A DNA stretch of 64,000 nt from Apophysomyces variabilis (lineage: Eukaryota; Mucoromycota; Mucoromycetes; Mucorales; Mucoraceae), in NCBI GenBank assembly GCA_002749535.1, contig MZZL01000409.1, positions 398 through 64,397 on the forward strand, in the 5' to 3' direction. Both the position numbers and the translations under genes were made by a program. Of the stretch, positions 27,920 through 41,099 are shown one piece after another; position 1 is the stretch's first letter; each line of letters starts with the position of its first letter. The notes beneath the pieces were generated by a model. It ran no database searches, had not been told where the DNA came from, and saw only the letters and a list, made by a program, of their open reading frames with translations.

Positions 27920-29638
27920 GACTGGTGTGTGTCTTGGAACGGAACGAAAAAAAAAAGGGCACAGGCAGGACTGGGAATAAAGTTTGCGACCACGGACAAA
28001 CAATGTGCGCAACATGATTGGACGGCTTGGTGGCTTGAGAAGCCAATTCAGGGCGTTGGGCAGCAAACGGTGTGAATCTGTTTGACACCGAGCAAGCTAT
28101 TATCATGATCTAGAGCCCCGCAAAGAGAAAAATTACCTTCGAAGAAACAGTTCTGCTTATCTGGTGCGGGTCGAACGTTATTAAAAGTTGAATGTTTCAT
28201 ATATATTGCCTTGGAATGCAAAGGCGTAGGTATCTACTATTGAGAGCTTTGACTGTGAATAAAGCTCGCTATTCGAGTTGTTAACTGGACTCAGCAACAA
28301 AGAGGAATCGAAACGAATTCTTACTTTACGTTAAGATAAAGATGATAGGGTCTTACATGGTCTTCTAAACCAAAAAGAGAAGTGCTGATGGATGCTTTGT
28401 GGTTGTATATATGAAAAAGATAGGCAAAAGGGTAGTACATGTAACGTATAGAACCTTGTCATGCTGTGTTATTCTAAACGTACGGTTCGTGTCTCGTTCC
28501 TATGCGCTTCCGTTCGGAGTGCTAAAACGCAAGGGGGGAATAACCCTGGCGGCTTTGGCCGTTTCAGAACGTGTGCATTTCTATTACTTTACCGTGCATC
28601 AAGGAAAAAGTAGGTGTGATATTGATGAGTTCCTCACAGGTCCGATCTGATGCTTAGGCTAAAGGGGATCAGATGCAGAGATAGCTGTCAAGGTGGTGCA
28701 AGTCAGCAAGGTATATCTGGCTCGGGATTCGCAGAAAAAAGGCTTGAAGGAAATACAGGGAGAAAATAGAATCTAATGATTTGCTTTAAGCAGTCAGATC
28801 ATACTTAGAATGATTACAAAAGCGAAGTCCCGTGGGAGTACTCCTTGCTTCTGACGGATGCATGACCGTTTGATGGTACATGGTTACCTACCTCGTTGAT
28901 CAGAGCTTTCCATTAAAAATCATTGTTTGTTGATCTTCCTCATTGAAAGAAAAGAGCCCATTCTTTCTGTCCCCGATTGGTGCAACGTCGTGAGGATACT
29001 GCTATGTAGTCATAGGGATTACTGTGCCGATGGTGGTACAAAATCATTGTCAAAGGTAGATTTAAATTCAGATCCGTATTCCCCTTCAGAATACTTCCGG
29101 AGATGGTTAGTATAGCGTATATTAGACTATGAAAGCAGTTCTTACGATAGCTATACTGACTGCAGGCCATTTTCAAAACATTTCAAAGACTGAGACGGTG
29201 AAGAGAACCAGATTGTGTTATATTATCCTGGCTGGTTTCACGATCGACTCTATCCAGGGTAACCCAAGCAAATGCATAGTTCATGTATTTCATACACGTC
29301 AAGATTTTAAACGTAAAAAAGATAATGCCGTTTTAGCTGGATGGTCTCCCATTTTGGGATGTATGATGCTGTATAGACATGCGAATGGTATTGAGCTCAG
29401 CAGGAAATGGTTAAGTCTGTTGGTTTTATTTCTTTTCAGGTGCCATTGACCGAAGCCAAGAAAACCGTAGACCTTTTTATTTTTAGGGTACATCAGTGGC
29501 TTAGGGTGATTGAGTCAAAGCCCGCTTTGAACTGGAGTTACACAAAGCTGATGTTTTTAAAGCCTTTAAGCCTTTCCTTTTCTTTTCCGTTTCTTTTTTC
29601 TTTTTTTCTCTTACTACTTTGGTTACCCTTCTCTTCTG
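27920..29638. other. Intergenic region between divergent MCM7 and chitin synthase
   Basis: Divergent promoter region of 1.7 kb. A pyrimidine-rich tract (29570-29635) lies directly before the chitin synthase ATG. Short ORFs have no domains. Confidence 0.4.
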
Positions 29639-32483
29639 ATGTATCCTAGTAACCAACCGCATACAGCGGAACATAAATCAGAACACGATCAGTATCCGTT
29701 GCATGAGACACAGTTTGTGCCTCAACAGATGGACCGGGGTTCCCCTTTTGCGGATCCTTATCCGGAGGAACCTCAGCATGCCCCGGGTGCCTATGATAGT
29801 CAGCCTTTGCTAAATAACCCCTCTCAACCGCCCTATGCCATGCCAAACACCCCTCCATCGAACTATCCTCAATACCCGCCACCACCTCCATCGCCTAATA
29901 TGCACTATGGAGAAGCACCTCGAAGACAGCCTCGTCGTTATAAGACAAGTAAGTTTAAAAAAAGTTCTCACCAAAACAAGTTTGATTAACCCACTTTATT
30001 TAAACAGCGAGAAAGGTTAAGCTCACAAGAGGTAACCTGGTGCTTGACTGTCCTGTACCTAGTCGCTACCTGCAAGCCGTGCCTATAAAGGACACCAAAG
30101 AATTTACACATATGCGTTATACGGCTGCCACTTGTGATCCCAAAGATTTCGCGAATGAAGGTTACACGCTGCGCCAGCAACTCCTCGAACGGAAGACGGA
30201 GTTGTTTATCGTCTTGACTATGTATAATGTATGAATGCACGACAAATCAAAACGGGAAAATGGATGTCTAATGTGTTATCTATAGGAAGACGAGGTTTTG
30301 TTTGCACGAACCATGCATGGTGTGATGAAAAATATCGCCCATCTTTGCAAACGTGACAGATCACGAACGTGGGAGGGCGCTGAAGCTTGGAAGAAAGTGA
30401 CTGTCTGCATCGTATCCGACGGTCGTAAGAAAATCCATCCGCGTACCTTGTCTCTGCTGGCCACCCTGGGTGTTTATCAGGAGGGTGTCGCCAAGAACGT
30501 GGTGCAGGACAAACCAGTGACGGCACACATCTATGAGGTAAAGACACTGAATGAATTGCTTTATTTTATTTTTTGGTCATTCTTAACCGCCCTTTTGTTT
30601 TGTCGTGGTAGTACACGACGCAACTGTCGGTCGATCCTGAAATGAAATTTAAAGGTGCAGACAAAGGCATACCTCCTTGTCAGATCCTGTTTTGCTTGAA
30701 GGAAAACAACCAAAAGAAAATCAACTCCCATCGTTGGTTCTTCCAAGCATTTGGTCCCCTTATCAAGCCAAATGTGTGTGTACTGATTGATGTCGGTACT
30801 CGTCCTGGTCATACCTCCATTTATCACTTGTGGAAATCATTCGATATCAACTCTAACATCGCCGGTGCTTGTGGTGAAATTCGAGCCATGATAGGTACAG
30901 CAGGCGTTGCATTATTGAACCCTCTGGTCGCAGCACAGAACTTTGAGTATAAAATGTCAAATATTCTTGACAAGCCCTTGGAGTCTGTATTCGGTTATAT
31001 TTCCGTCTTGCCCGGTGCCTTCTCAGCTTATCGCTATACTGCTCTTCAAAACGATGTAAACGGTCATGGTCCCTTGGAAAAATACTTCTTGGGTGAAACA
31101 CAGCACGGTGGTGATGCTGATATTTTCACAGCCAATATGTACCTTGCCGAAGATCGTATTCTTTGTTATGAACTTGTCGCGAAAAAAGAAGCAAACTGGG
31201 TCTTGCATTACGTCTCCAGCTCATATGGTGAAACTGATGTGCCTGACCAAGTTCCAGAATTCATTTCACAACGTAGACGGTGGCTAAACGGTAACTTCAA
31301 TTACCACTTATACTGAAGCAACAAGCTAATGATCTTTCTGCCTTTAGGTTCTTTCTTTGCTGGTGTTTATGCTCTTTACCATTGGCGCAAGGTCTGGACT
31401 TCCGATCATTCGTTCATTCGCAAATTCATGTTTATGATTGAAAACATATACAACACCTATAATTTGATCTTCTCTTGGTTTGCATTGGTAAGCCGATATT
31501 TTTGGTCGGAAAGTATAGCATAATAGACTTACTGGCTTTCTGGTATTTAGGGTAACTTTTATTTGACTTTCTTTATCCTCACAAGCGCATTGGGTGCCGA
31601 TCAGCTCGATCCTAAGCCATTCTCAGCTCAGGTGGCCAACATCCTCCACACCGTACTCAATTATATCTACGTGCTTCTTATCATTGTTCAGTTCATTATG
31701 GCTCTCGGTAATCGTCCCCAAGGTTCAAAGTGGGCATACATCATCAGTATGGCATTCTTTGCGATATTGATGGCATACATGATGTTCGCCACCGTTTGGA
31801 TCACTGTAATAGGCATCCGTGCCGTAGTGGACAATTCAGCTACGAACGGATCTGTGGTGGCTATGTTGGGTCAATCAACATTCCGAAATATAATCATTTC
31901 CGTCTGTTCTACCTACGTCATGTACTTCGTCGCAAGTTTCCTATTCTTCGATCCCTGGCATATGTTCACTAGTTTCGTCCAATACATCTTCCTGTCGCCA
32001 AGCTATACCAACATCTTGAACATTTACGCTTTCTGTAATACTCACGATGTCTCTTGGGGTACCAAGGGTGATAGCACGGTCTCGACTGATCTGGGTGTAG
32101 TCAAGGCCAAGAAGGATGCTTCAGGAGAGCATTCTGTGGAAGTGGAAGTACCAACGGAACAAAAGGACCTCAACGAACAGTATGAGGAAGCATGTCTTGA
32201 ATTGACAAAGAAAGTGGAGGAGGAGAAACAGCATCGCGATCCAAAGACCAAGCAGGAAGATTACTACAGGGCCTTCCGTACCCGTCTGGTACTCTCGTGG
32301 ATTATTTCCAACCTTGCTCTGGTTGTTATCGTTACCAATGTTACCATTTTCAACTGGTTCGGTGACTTCGAAACTAGAAGCACAGCCTACCTTGGCTTCA
32401 TCTTGTGGAGTGTTGCCGGTCTTTCTGCCATCCGTTTCTGTGGCAGTTGTCTGTATCTTATCTTCCGCATCTTTACCGGCTAG
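29639..32483 (+). CDS. Chitin synthase (844 aa, GT2, division 1)
   Basis: Six exons: 29639-29948, 30008-30228, 30286-30537, 30612-31290, 31348-31487, 31551-32483; all phases agree. The enzyme polymerises UDP-GlcNAc into chitin at the plasma membrane. Residues 1-100 are Pro/Gln/Tyr-rich and disordered, typical of class I-III enzymes. [16 protein letters not shown] starts at 178. The catalytic region has [37 protein letters not shown], and ends with QRRRW (481-485), the GT2 signature. About seven membrane helices follow ([12 protein letters not shown] onward), with a charged cytosolic loop (residues about 690-745) before the last two helices. No myosin or cytochrome b5 domain is present, so it is not class V-VII. 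Confidence 0.95.
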
Positions 32484-32935
32484 ACTGTCCCATCTGGTCT
32501 ATTACATATATGCACGAAAAAAAAGCCAGACCATTATTTGTATATCACTTTTGTACAGTGTCGTTAAATACAGCAAGATGTTTTGAAATCCTTCCTTTAT
32601 TACTTGTTATAGTGTAGCCACAACTAGTTCTATCATTTACTTCTAAATTCAATATATTCTGGTTACCGATAAGACGCTTTATTCCGTGCTGATATGGTGA
32701 TGTTATTAGGATGGATAACCGACGCGATCTGTCCATTAAGGATCGATTTAATGACGTTGCGGATTGGCATCCAAGAGAGTGGTATAAGTTTATGTATGTA
32801 TCTGTTAGCATATTGTAGAGGTTTGTACTTTTTTTTTTGCGCTGATGCACAGGGAAATTGATGTTGGCTGGATATACGTTTAAAGTAGCGTAAGCTTGAT
32901 TTAATAAAACAATGAAAGTAGGGTTAAATTCCGTA
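32484..32935. other. Convergent 3' flanks
   Basis: Short AT-rich gap between the chitin synthase stop and the stop of the NUFIP1-like gene. Nothing recognised. Confidence 0.45.
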
Positions 32936-34576
32936 CTAATGAGGGCTGGTATCTTCGCCTAAAAAGTCATTTTCGACGATATAGCGAAAGCATTGCAGAA
33001 TGACATTCTTTTCTTGTCTAATTTCTTTGTCAAGTAGCTAATGCAAGGTTAGGTTATTCATGTATTCCAGACATTTCTTCTTTCAACTAACCATCCGAAG
33101 AAGATTTGGTCGTTTACGGAAGATAACATCAGGCATTTTCGGTTCTCGCTAAATCAAAATATTAGTTAGCCTACGGTTACACATTCCTTTTTTAATTCGA
33201 CAATACCTTTGGTCTTTCGATCTTTTCATGTGCAAACCTGCAAGAATCGCCATGCCCACATTTTCCTCTTGCAAAGTATTTACAAATTCGCGTTGGTTTT
33301 TTCACGTCATTTTCTGGTAACAATATCTTTCCACTGCTCGTAGGATCTTTGGATGTAATGGCGTCAGCTTCTAGATCTATTGAATCACCGCTGCTTGCAT
33401 CCGAATCGGAATCTGATCCATCGTCTTTCTCGGAACTTGATTCATAGGCCGCGATGCTCCCCAATGGAGTCACAGGTGCTGCTATATTTTCTGTGCATGG
33501 TTTCTTGTTTTGCGTATCCTGGTCTTGTTTATGCTTCCTCTTAACGCCAGGAACAAGCTGTCCTCGAGCTGCTTTCTCTTCAGCTTCGCGTTTCTTGGAG
33601 TATTTCTGTTAGAAGACTTGGATCTAAGGGAAACCCTACATCCTACCTTGCGTTCAATATTAGCCTGACTTGGCCAATTCCTTTTCCTTGCTTCAATCCA
33701 TGCTGCCAATTCCTCTGGTGTGTCAATTTTAGGAGCATTAGATGGAACAACACCATCCGGCTTGCTTTTTCCCAGAAAATAAAACACATTAGATGCTGAT
33801 CATCCTAGCAAATCTGCGAGTCGTACCGTTTCTTGCTAGGCTTGCCATGCTCAGTCTCTCCATGCTGTTGAACTAGATATTTTACGCCAACAAACTCACA
33901 ATCCGGACAACTGACGTGCTGCTTTTGGTGATTCACTAATGCTGTTGAAGATTTGTACCACCGATTACAACAGTAGCTTCTATAACACCAACATAAACAA
34001 ATAATGTTATCGATCACTTTAGCGAGCTCACCCTGATGCTTGTGCTTGATCAGGAACTGTGGATTGTGACAGGTCGTCATAAGCAACCAACGATCTCTGA
34101 GATTGCATAGAGTGATTGTTAATTTCTGGTGCTCTTTGACTGGTATGCGATCGGCTTGCATTAAGCGTTGAAGTTAGAGAAGCAGCTGCGAGTGCCCCAA
34201 GTGCCTGTCGCTGCTGTGTCTGCTGTTGTAGTCTATAAACAATGGAGGAAGCGTCTTGAGTTTGGAAAGCTTGTGCCATTGGATGAGCAACGACATTGTA
34301 TGATGCGTTGGTTTCTGCGTTGTAAGGTTGCTGTGATTGATCATAAGGCATAGTGGGTGCGTATTGAGGCCATGCACGCTGATAGTAACTCTGCTGCCAT
34401 TGTGTTTGGTTATATACTTGGTGTCCGGCTGTATTTAGGTATCCCCAATTTCCGTTTTGTGGCTGCTTTGTATGATCCAAGTGATGTTCCATGAGATCGT
34501 CAGGGGTGAGGTCAGTAAAAGTATGCAGAATCGTTTGCATTGATACCAGCCACATTCGGGGCATTTTTTTTATCAA
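32936..34576 (-). CDS. NUFIP1-like snoRNP assembly factor
   Basis: Minus-strand gene starting at 34576 (or the second ATG at 34564) and ending DFLGEDTSPH at 32936. The order of parts is a Gln/Tyr/Asn-rich N-terminal half, a C2H2-like finger (YCCNRWYKSSTALVNHQ, then HVSCPDCEF), the NUFIP1 motif IDTPEELAAWIEARKRNWPS with QANIERK, an acidic Ser/Asp tract, a CCCH finger (ICKYFARGKCGHGDSCRFAH, spacing C-x7-C-x5-C-x3-H) and a conserved tail. NUFIP1 and yeast Rsa1 bind the L7Ae-family protein Snu13/15.5K and build box C/D snoRNPs with the R2TP complex. The last intron separates RKRPNLLRM from LLDKEIRQEKN. About five exons; the internal splice sites near 33610-33650 are approximate. Confidence 0.85.
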
Positions 34577-34726
34577 CTGGGAAGTGTGACTTTATAACCG
34601 CAAATGGGACACTCCAACGGGACACTCCAGTCCCCCCAATTCTGAGCGCTGTGCGTTGCGTTTAACTTTATGTCACTCAATCTTATTCAGTTATTGAATT
34701 GGGAAGTGAGACCATTTTTCTTTTAT
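34577..34726. other. Short spacer with gggacactcc repeats
   Basis: Two copies of gggacactcc occur within 25 bp (about 34605-34630), between the NUFIP1-like gene and the dead MULE. They may be a MULE end or a promoter element; see the foldback at 6265. Confidence 0.4.
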
Positions 34727-36701
34727 TTATCTTTGTGTTGACAAGTTCGTGTTTGGACCCACCACTCTCCTTCTCCAAGCGTCTATCATCTTTTGAAAAT
34801 GCTGTTCCATTGCCAAAAGCGTTTCCATCGACTCTACTTCAGAGGAATTCAATTCTTGAAGAAAGTTTGTCATCTTTTCTTTCAACATGTTCTTTTGTTG
34901 AACAAGGTTCAACGTATCATTATCACCAACTCGTTCTTGTCGGATTCGTGGAACTGTTGGGGCAGGCATGGGATACGATGGCACTACATACAAGTATTTA
35001 GATATTTCACTATACGCAAGCAAGTTGCTTTCTTACCTTGAGGAATCTGTAAAGTAGGATTGGCACGATGCAGTAAAAACTTGTGCTTACATGCTACTCC
35101 ATGCCAACAGAAATCTCTACAAGTACAAGGGAACATTTTGGAATCTTGGACGTTAATATTGTACACTGTGTCCTCTTGTGTAAAGGATCTGACAGTGTAC
35201 CCAGATACCATGTCATTCAGCGCAGCTTCGGGTATATGTGATACTGCAATCTCTCTATTGCGCCTCATTCGCTCGGCAGGTCCCATATGTCCGATATTTG
35301 CAGTGACACACGCGGTATTTATGTTATAATCGAATTCGACATCCTGCACAAGGATGTACAGCAATCTGTCCACTCGTCGATTGTGCTTTCGCTTCAGGTA
35401 CGTCGTTTTCAGCTGGTTGTGCCAGCTTTCCACGTAGTTGTTGGTCTCCACGTTAGTGAATACCTGACGCTAGAAAGCTGCACACCAGCTCTCAAACTTG
35501 TCATCTGGCGCTCAGTACTCTTGAAAGTATGAAATGAAAGCTTCGTGTTCACGATTTTCTGCAATGAACTTGTTTCTCTTATTCCTCGCAGATTCAGAAT
35601 CTCTCTCCCACGTCAATCATTCTTGTACGGATTTGGCGATTGGCCGATGTGTTGCCAACATTCACTTTCTTACGAATGCTGTCCATCTAAGCCCGAGCAA
35701 CATGGAGCAGACACAGCTGGATGGTTGCATTAGGAATACTGCTTTAATAGCAGCTTGCTCAGCAATACTACAGTCAATAGTGATCTTCGTCGGTTTTGCT
35801 AGATCACAGTGTTCTCTAAGAAATAGTAACCATTCTATCAACGGTGATGTCGACCGATCTCTCGTAAAAGGTATGCGACAGGGCAACCATTCCCTGTCAC
35901 TCTGTGGCGGATTATAAGGGTATATAGCACAACGTTCGCAATTGTTGTTATACTGTGAGTGGCATAAAGACAAAACGATGTTGAATCAGACAAAAGTTGC
36001 TTCTGCCACGGTGGACAAAAGGCGAAACTGTACTGATCGATGGTTGAAAAGACGCTGTATCCCTTTGAACTAAGATCGATCAACCATAGTTTGACAGATT
36101 CCGCATCGTTTTCACTCTTCTTGAAGGCTTTCTCATGCACTTTGCGGTACAGATTGGAGATATCTGATGAGTACAGAGCTTGGACCCTGTGTCCGATGGT
36201 TTCCTGCTGCTCATCCCCATTTACTGAGGATGTAAGATGGGCAAATGATCGCTGCAAAGAAACAAGAATGTCTCTTTGACTGTAGCCTCGCTCAAGCCTG
36301 GTAAGAATTATCTCCTTCAGAAAATCGGACAATGGGAGATACTGTAAATCTTCCAAAGAGCCTACAGTGTGGCAGTGGGAACCCTCATGGCTAATTGTTA
36401 CTATTTCTTGAGAATTGCCATTGCAAATAACAACCAAACGCACAGTGCAGCCAACCTTTTTACTCAGTTTTTGCACCGGACGCATCTTGCCAGTAACTCC
36501 CCCAGGAAGACGCTCCTTACGAACTTGCTTATATCCAGAACGATGGCACACATAAGCTTTTCTCCAGAGATGCAAGTATCTCATTCCGCGACGCGGTGTT
36601 TGTTCGTCCATACTACCATTTGCTGACTCCATAAAGCTACAGGAACGAAGAACCCATGATAAACCGTAGACTTCAGCAGACTTCTGACAATGTTTTCCCA
36701 A
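34727..36701 (-). pseudogene. Degenerate MULE transposase (FAR1-like)
   Basis: The parts run from 36701 down to 34727. First is a FAR1/WRKY-GCM1-like DNA-binding region (KAYVCHRSGYKQVRKER, then KKVGCTVRLVV and GSHCHTVGS). Next comes the MULE catalytic domain (LLSDSTSFCLYATHS, then TRDRSTSPLIEWLLFLREHC and PTKITIDCSIAEQAAIKAVF). Then come NNYVESWHNQLKTTYLKRKH and a SWIM finger (CTCRDFCWHGVACKHKFLL). A frameshift near 35870 separates CPVAYLL from TRDRST, another follows AVF near 35730, and stops break the stretch 35460-35700. The C-terminal part is open from 35451 to 34984. The same family left the fragment at 6544-7180. Confidence 0.85.
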
Positions 36702-38025
36702 TCATTGATATGAACATTTGTGTAGTGGGAATAGGTCGATATCTCTGTATACTGAAATTTGACATTGGTGATACGGTTTGCTTTATAATTTTTCTTCTTT
36801 TGTTTTATTCACTATATCTACCAATAAAGTCACAAAAATTAAACCCAGAAATTGAAGAGATGTAGTTTGTCCCAATATGGAAAGACCAAACTATCCGACA
36901 GCCAATCCTCTTCAAAAGAATTTTTTCCGTATTTATCTCAAGAAGTATTGATCTGAAAAGAAAAAGAGCAATATATCCTTGTTCTCCTCATTATGCTGTA
37001 CGTAGCAATATCATTTTTTAGGAAAAAAAATTTCTGTCCAAAGTGAGGTAAAAATGGCGATTTTCCAAGGTTAACCCCCTTTACATTTTGCTTATTTTTG
37101 GATGCATATGTCGACTTTTGACCATCATCTCAAAAAAATATTTTTCTTTCATTTTCATATTATAGTGTAGCTTATTTCTTTGTCCTTTGTCGAATGTATT
37201 TGTTTTCTTTCTGTGCTTTTTTTTTGCGAGTTATTCTATGAAAAGTGGGTAGCTGGTATCTCTTTTGAATAACTCAGCATTTTCTAAGGAATTGCACAAC
37301 AAAGCCACACATTGTATTTTTTTGAACACCGAATAAACTTGAGTGACATCAGGGCGTGCAAAGCCAAGAAAAATAGGTCTAGGCCAGTCCAAGAGATGCC
37401 GCTCAAGTAGCCTGAGGAAGATCTTACTAGGCTATATGACGGATCTAACACTCATCATAATGCGACACTAAGATGAGTTCTTATCCAACAGTGTTCCCTT
37501 TTACTAAAGGTGAATTTAGCTTCAAATGAGCTACCGTACTTGTAGCAATAGCACAATGTGCCTGATAACAAAAATTAATGGCAGAATAATTGATCATAAT
37601 GGAAGAATAAATGAATAACGCAACATTGTCTCACCTAAAGAATGTGGAAGACGTTGTGTCTCAAATCGAAACCTATACACTCTTGACAACCCAAACGAAC
37701 AGAAACTGAAACCGCTTTCACCAACATTAGCATTCAAGCTTTAAAAAACCCTAAAACCGACATCGTCCTTTAAGTCCTTGTAGCCTGTCGCTTCGCAGCA
37801 CATGTACTGCGAGACTCCCCTTTTGTACATAACTCTCATGGTATGCAAATAGCGAGCATCCAAAAATGATCGCTTATAAGAAAAATCGTACTTATAATCC
37901 AATAGTCTTGCGCTCATCGTTTCTCAAACAAGACGTTGTCATTCTGTCACGTCGCAGTATTGCTTTGCTTTTATTATTGCGTCGGTCAAAAAAAAAGAAC
38001 AGTCGAAGAACGTTTCTTAAGTTGC
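36702..38025. other. AT-rich intergenic region
   Basis: Contains long T and A runs (36780-37250) and a telomere-box-like aaaaccctaaaacc at 37744-37757, a motif also used in ribosomal-protein promoters of some fungi and plants. No gene recognised. Confidence 0.35.
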
Positions 38026-38537
38026 TTAAGCAGAAGCAGCAACGGCCTTCTTTGCCTGAGTGCCTAATGCGGATTGTCAGCATGACTGAATGCTCTAAAC
38101 TATTCGTCGACGCGCTTTTTTGTCTTACCTTCACGGAAACCGTTAAGGAAGCGACGGTGAACAACCTTCAAGTGGCGCATGCGACCGGTACCAGTGGTCT
38201 TTCTGCGCTTACCCTTCTCGGACCAGTTGACTATTCCACGGAAAATTAGCCATTTCTCATTGAGAACCAAATTTCGGATGTATGACGCTTACAGGAACGG
38301 ATCTTAGCAGCTGGGTAACCGCATTGAGCGCAAGTCTTCTTCTGCTTGTGGAAGGAACGGTTGCCGCAACGACGACACAAGGTGTGCGACTTGGTGTGGC
38401 GCTTACCGAACGAGGAAGTACCCTTAGTCTTTAAAGAAAAGAAAAAGATGTTTAAGCATCCATGTTCATCGATCGTTGCGTAGTTCGTTCAGCTCATCCA
38501 TGGATTCGCGCATGCGTTTTGTTGGATGCATTACCAT
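38026..38537 (-). CDS. RPL37: Large-subunit ribosomal protein eL37
   Basis: Four exons on the minus strand: 38537-38535 (only the ATG), 38428-38293, 38230-38129, 38063-38026, total 92 aa. The sequence starts [20 protein letters not shown] and carries the zinc ribbon [20 protein letters not shown] (two CxxC pairs), then [20 protein letters not shown] and a basic tail, ending KKAVAASA. eL37 binds 5.8S and 25S rRNA near the exit-tunnel side of the 60S subunit. An intron directly after the start codon is frequent in ribosomal protein genes and often increases expression. Confidence 0.95.
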
Positions 38538-39655
38538 TTTCTATAGACCGTGCGGAGAGAGAGAAGGAAAACCATTGTTAGGTTCTCAAGAAGGACTAAT
38601 GGTCCGGTGGAGCGGAGGTTAGAAATAACCCGGGGTGCGGTCTGCTTCTCTTCTTATCCCTTCTCGGATCGGGATTCCATACAGACGGCATAAAACACAA
38701 AAGTGCCAAAGTTCAGCTAGATTCGCCGTAACTTTTACATGCCATAGAATCTTTCGAATTGTTAATGAACTTGTAGTAAGATTTGCTGCTTTTTGTTTAG
38801 TTGATACCGAATAGCTCACCGTTCGCTCAATTCTAAAATACTACCTGTTCTTAAGTTTCTCAGAGACAAGTCCATAAGACCAAAACAGTAGTTGTGAGAG
38901 GAAACATACGCAGCCAGCAACATCGTCTCGCTACTACTCTCATAGGAAACGCTTCTTTGAAAACTAAACAAACGAAAGCCACATGAAACTGAACAGAATC
39001 ATGCAGTCTACTTGAAGAAGTTACGCGTAAATTGAGGAGAAATAGCCGCCAGTATTACCTTCATTTAATTGCGGATAGACCATTTACGATAAGTAGTACC
39101 ATAACCTCGTAGGCATTGCAAAATGGTTACGCATTTCTATGGGTTGTTCCAATAACTGTAGGCTTAGCAAAGTAGTATTTTCATACAAAAAAAGCCAGAG
39201 TCAACATTTCACAGGTTTTGGAACAATAGTGTGAATCTATTCATAATATTTCGCGCTGATGAAGAGCATAGCTATTTTGTATCAATTACATCATACATCT
39301 GTATCCTATTTAGCACAAATCCAATCCTTCTATCGAGGCGAAATTGTTATAGAGTGGAGTAAAATTTCATTGAATAAACAATCATGTGGGGATCGTCATT
39401 GTCCTAGCTGCAAGAGCTAGCGTAACCAATCGAATCAGACATCGCTATAACCAAGCCTTAGAAGCAACGAATACTTCTATAGCCCACGGTGCTTCTTGGA
39501 TGCATGCACCTTGTAAACTTATTGTGAATAACGTCTTTCGTAATACTCATATTTCCGTATTCCCCGATTTTGGGATTCCACGACTTGTTTTTTTTTGCTG
39601 AAAGAAAAAAAAATAGAGAGGCAAGATAAAACATCTCTTTCTTTGGGTTTTGTTC
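38538..39655. other. Divergent promoter region of eL37 and MAPKK
   Basis: About 1.1 kb between divergently transcribed genes. Short ORFs on both strands lack domains. Confidence 0.4.
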
Positions 39656-41099
39656 ATGGCACAGATTGGAAAACAAAAGAATCGATCGGGTCTCCGTTTG
39701 GATTTGAATGTAACGTCATCCACAGCTTCGTCGGGTCATGGGGAACCGTCTTCCGTACCCCAGACTTCGTCAAGCTCTGGAACATGGCATGCAGATCTAG
39801 TCCGCATCGTGACGAACAATCGATCAACAGGTTTTCTCCCTCAAGGAAACGCAGAAGAAACGGCAACAAATCAACTGTTTACCTTCCACGACGAGAATGA
39901 AGTTGACCTTAAACCAGAAGACTTTGAAAATATTCAAAAGCTGGGTGAAGGTGCGGCAGGCACTGTGTGGAAGGTCAGACATAAGCCAACCAACACGGTC
40001 ATGGCCAAAAAGGTATCGTAAAAAGAAAATATCTCACAATCCAATTCTGAATGGATTGGCTCACTTATGTTTTCCAGACCATTACAGTTGATCCTGACCC
40101 ACAACTGCAGCGTCAAATCCTGCGAGAACTGTCATTCTTGAGAACTTGTCGTTCGCCGCATATCGTTGCCTTTTATGGCGCATTTCTAGATGATGGGGAC
40201 ACCACGATAGCCATCTGCATGGAATACTGCGAAGGTGGAAGCCTTGAGGACATTTATAAACGTGCACGCGATTTGCAAGGTGTTATTGGGGAAACCGTGC
40301 TGGCAAAAATTGCAGAGTCGGTACGTTTTTGTTTTCGCTGGTCTGACCATTCTGATGACCATCGCGTGCTAAACTTCCTCCTACTTTCCTTTGCGTAATC
40401 TGGATCTCCTTAGGTTTGTAAGGGGCTGATTTATTTGCATTCAAAAAAAGTTATACACAGAGGTGAGTGCATCCTATTCGCCCCTTTTCCTTTTTTTTTT
40501 TGCTCTTGATTAACATTGAACAAAATGGAGATATAAAACCATCCAATATTTTGATGACAAAGGATGGCCGAATCAAGTTGTGTGACTTAGGTGTTTCAGG
40601 AGAATTGATCAATTCTATGGCACAAACATTTACTGGGACGCAGTACTATATGGCAGTAAGTATGCCATGGAAGTATAAGCGAAATGGAATATCTGATGGT
40701 ATAAATAGCCGGAACGGATCAAGGGTGCTACCTATTCGGTGAGCTCCGATATCTGGTCTCTCGGTCTGACGATCATTGAGGTGGCACAAAACCGACCTGC
40801 TCTTCCACCGCCTGGTCAACCGCACCTTTCTATCTTCGAATTGTTAGATTTTATAGTGCGTCAACCTATGCCGACATTAGGGGTGGATAGGTCAGAAGAA
40901 TGTCGAGACTTCGTAGCCAGATGGTAAGGGTACTCCACACTGGTGAGGGTGCGCTAACAGAACATATTATAGTTTGATAAAGGATCCAAATGAGAGACCG
41001 GGTCCCGAGGATATGCTCGAACATCCATTCATTCAACGGTGGGCTGATTCTACAAAGGATTTGGGACCATGGCTCAAGGAAGTATGGGGATGGCCGTAG
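39656..41099 (+). CDS. MAP kinase kinase (371 aa)
   Basis: Six exons: 39656-40012, 40078-40320, 40414-40462, 40531-40655, 40709-40923, 40973-41099. Dual-specificity kinase that phosphorylates a MAPK on Thr-x-Tyr. The Gly-rich loop is [10 protein letters not shown], the ATP-binding Lys is in VMAKK (118 or 119), the catalytic loop is HRDIKPSN (Asp217), and the Mg-binding motif is DLG (Asp235) instead of the usual DFG. The activation loop [12 protein letters not shown] carries the two MAPKK phospho-sites Ser245 and Thr249, followed by GTQYYMAPE. The acidic-basic N-terminal 85 residues are disordered. The SGExxNSxAxTF loop and YMAPERI resemble cell-wall-integrity Mkk1/2 more than Ste7. A second MAPKK is encoded at 55611-57101. 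Confidence 0.92.

Noticed and set aside
37866..38249. 127-aa plus-strand ORF
   Set aside because: It is the antisense shadow of the last eL37 exons.
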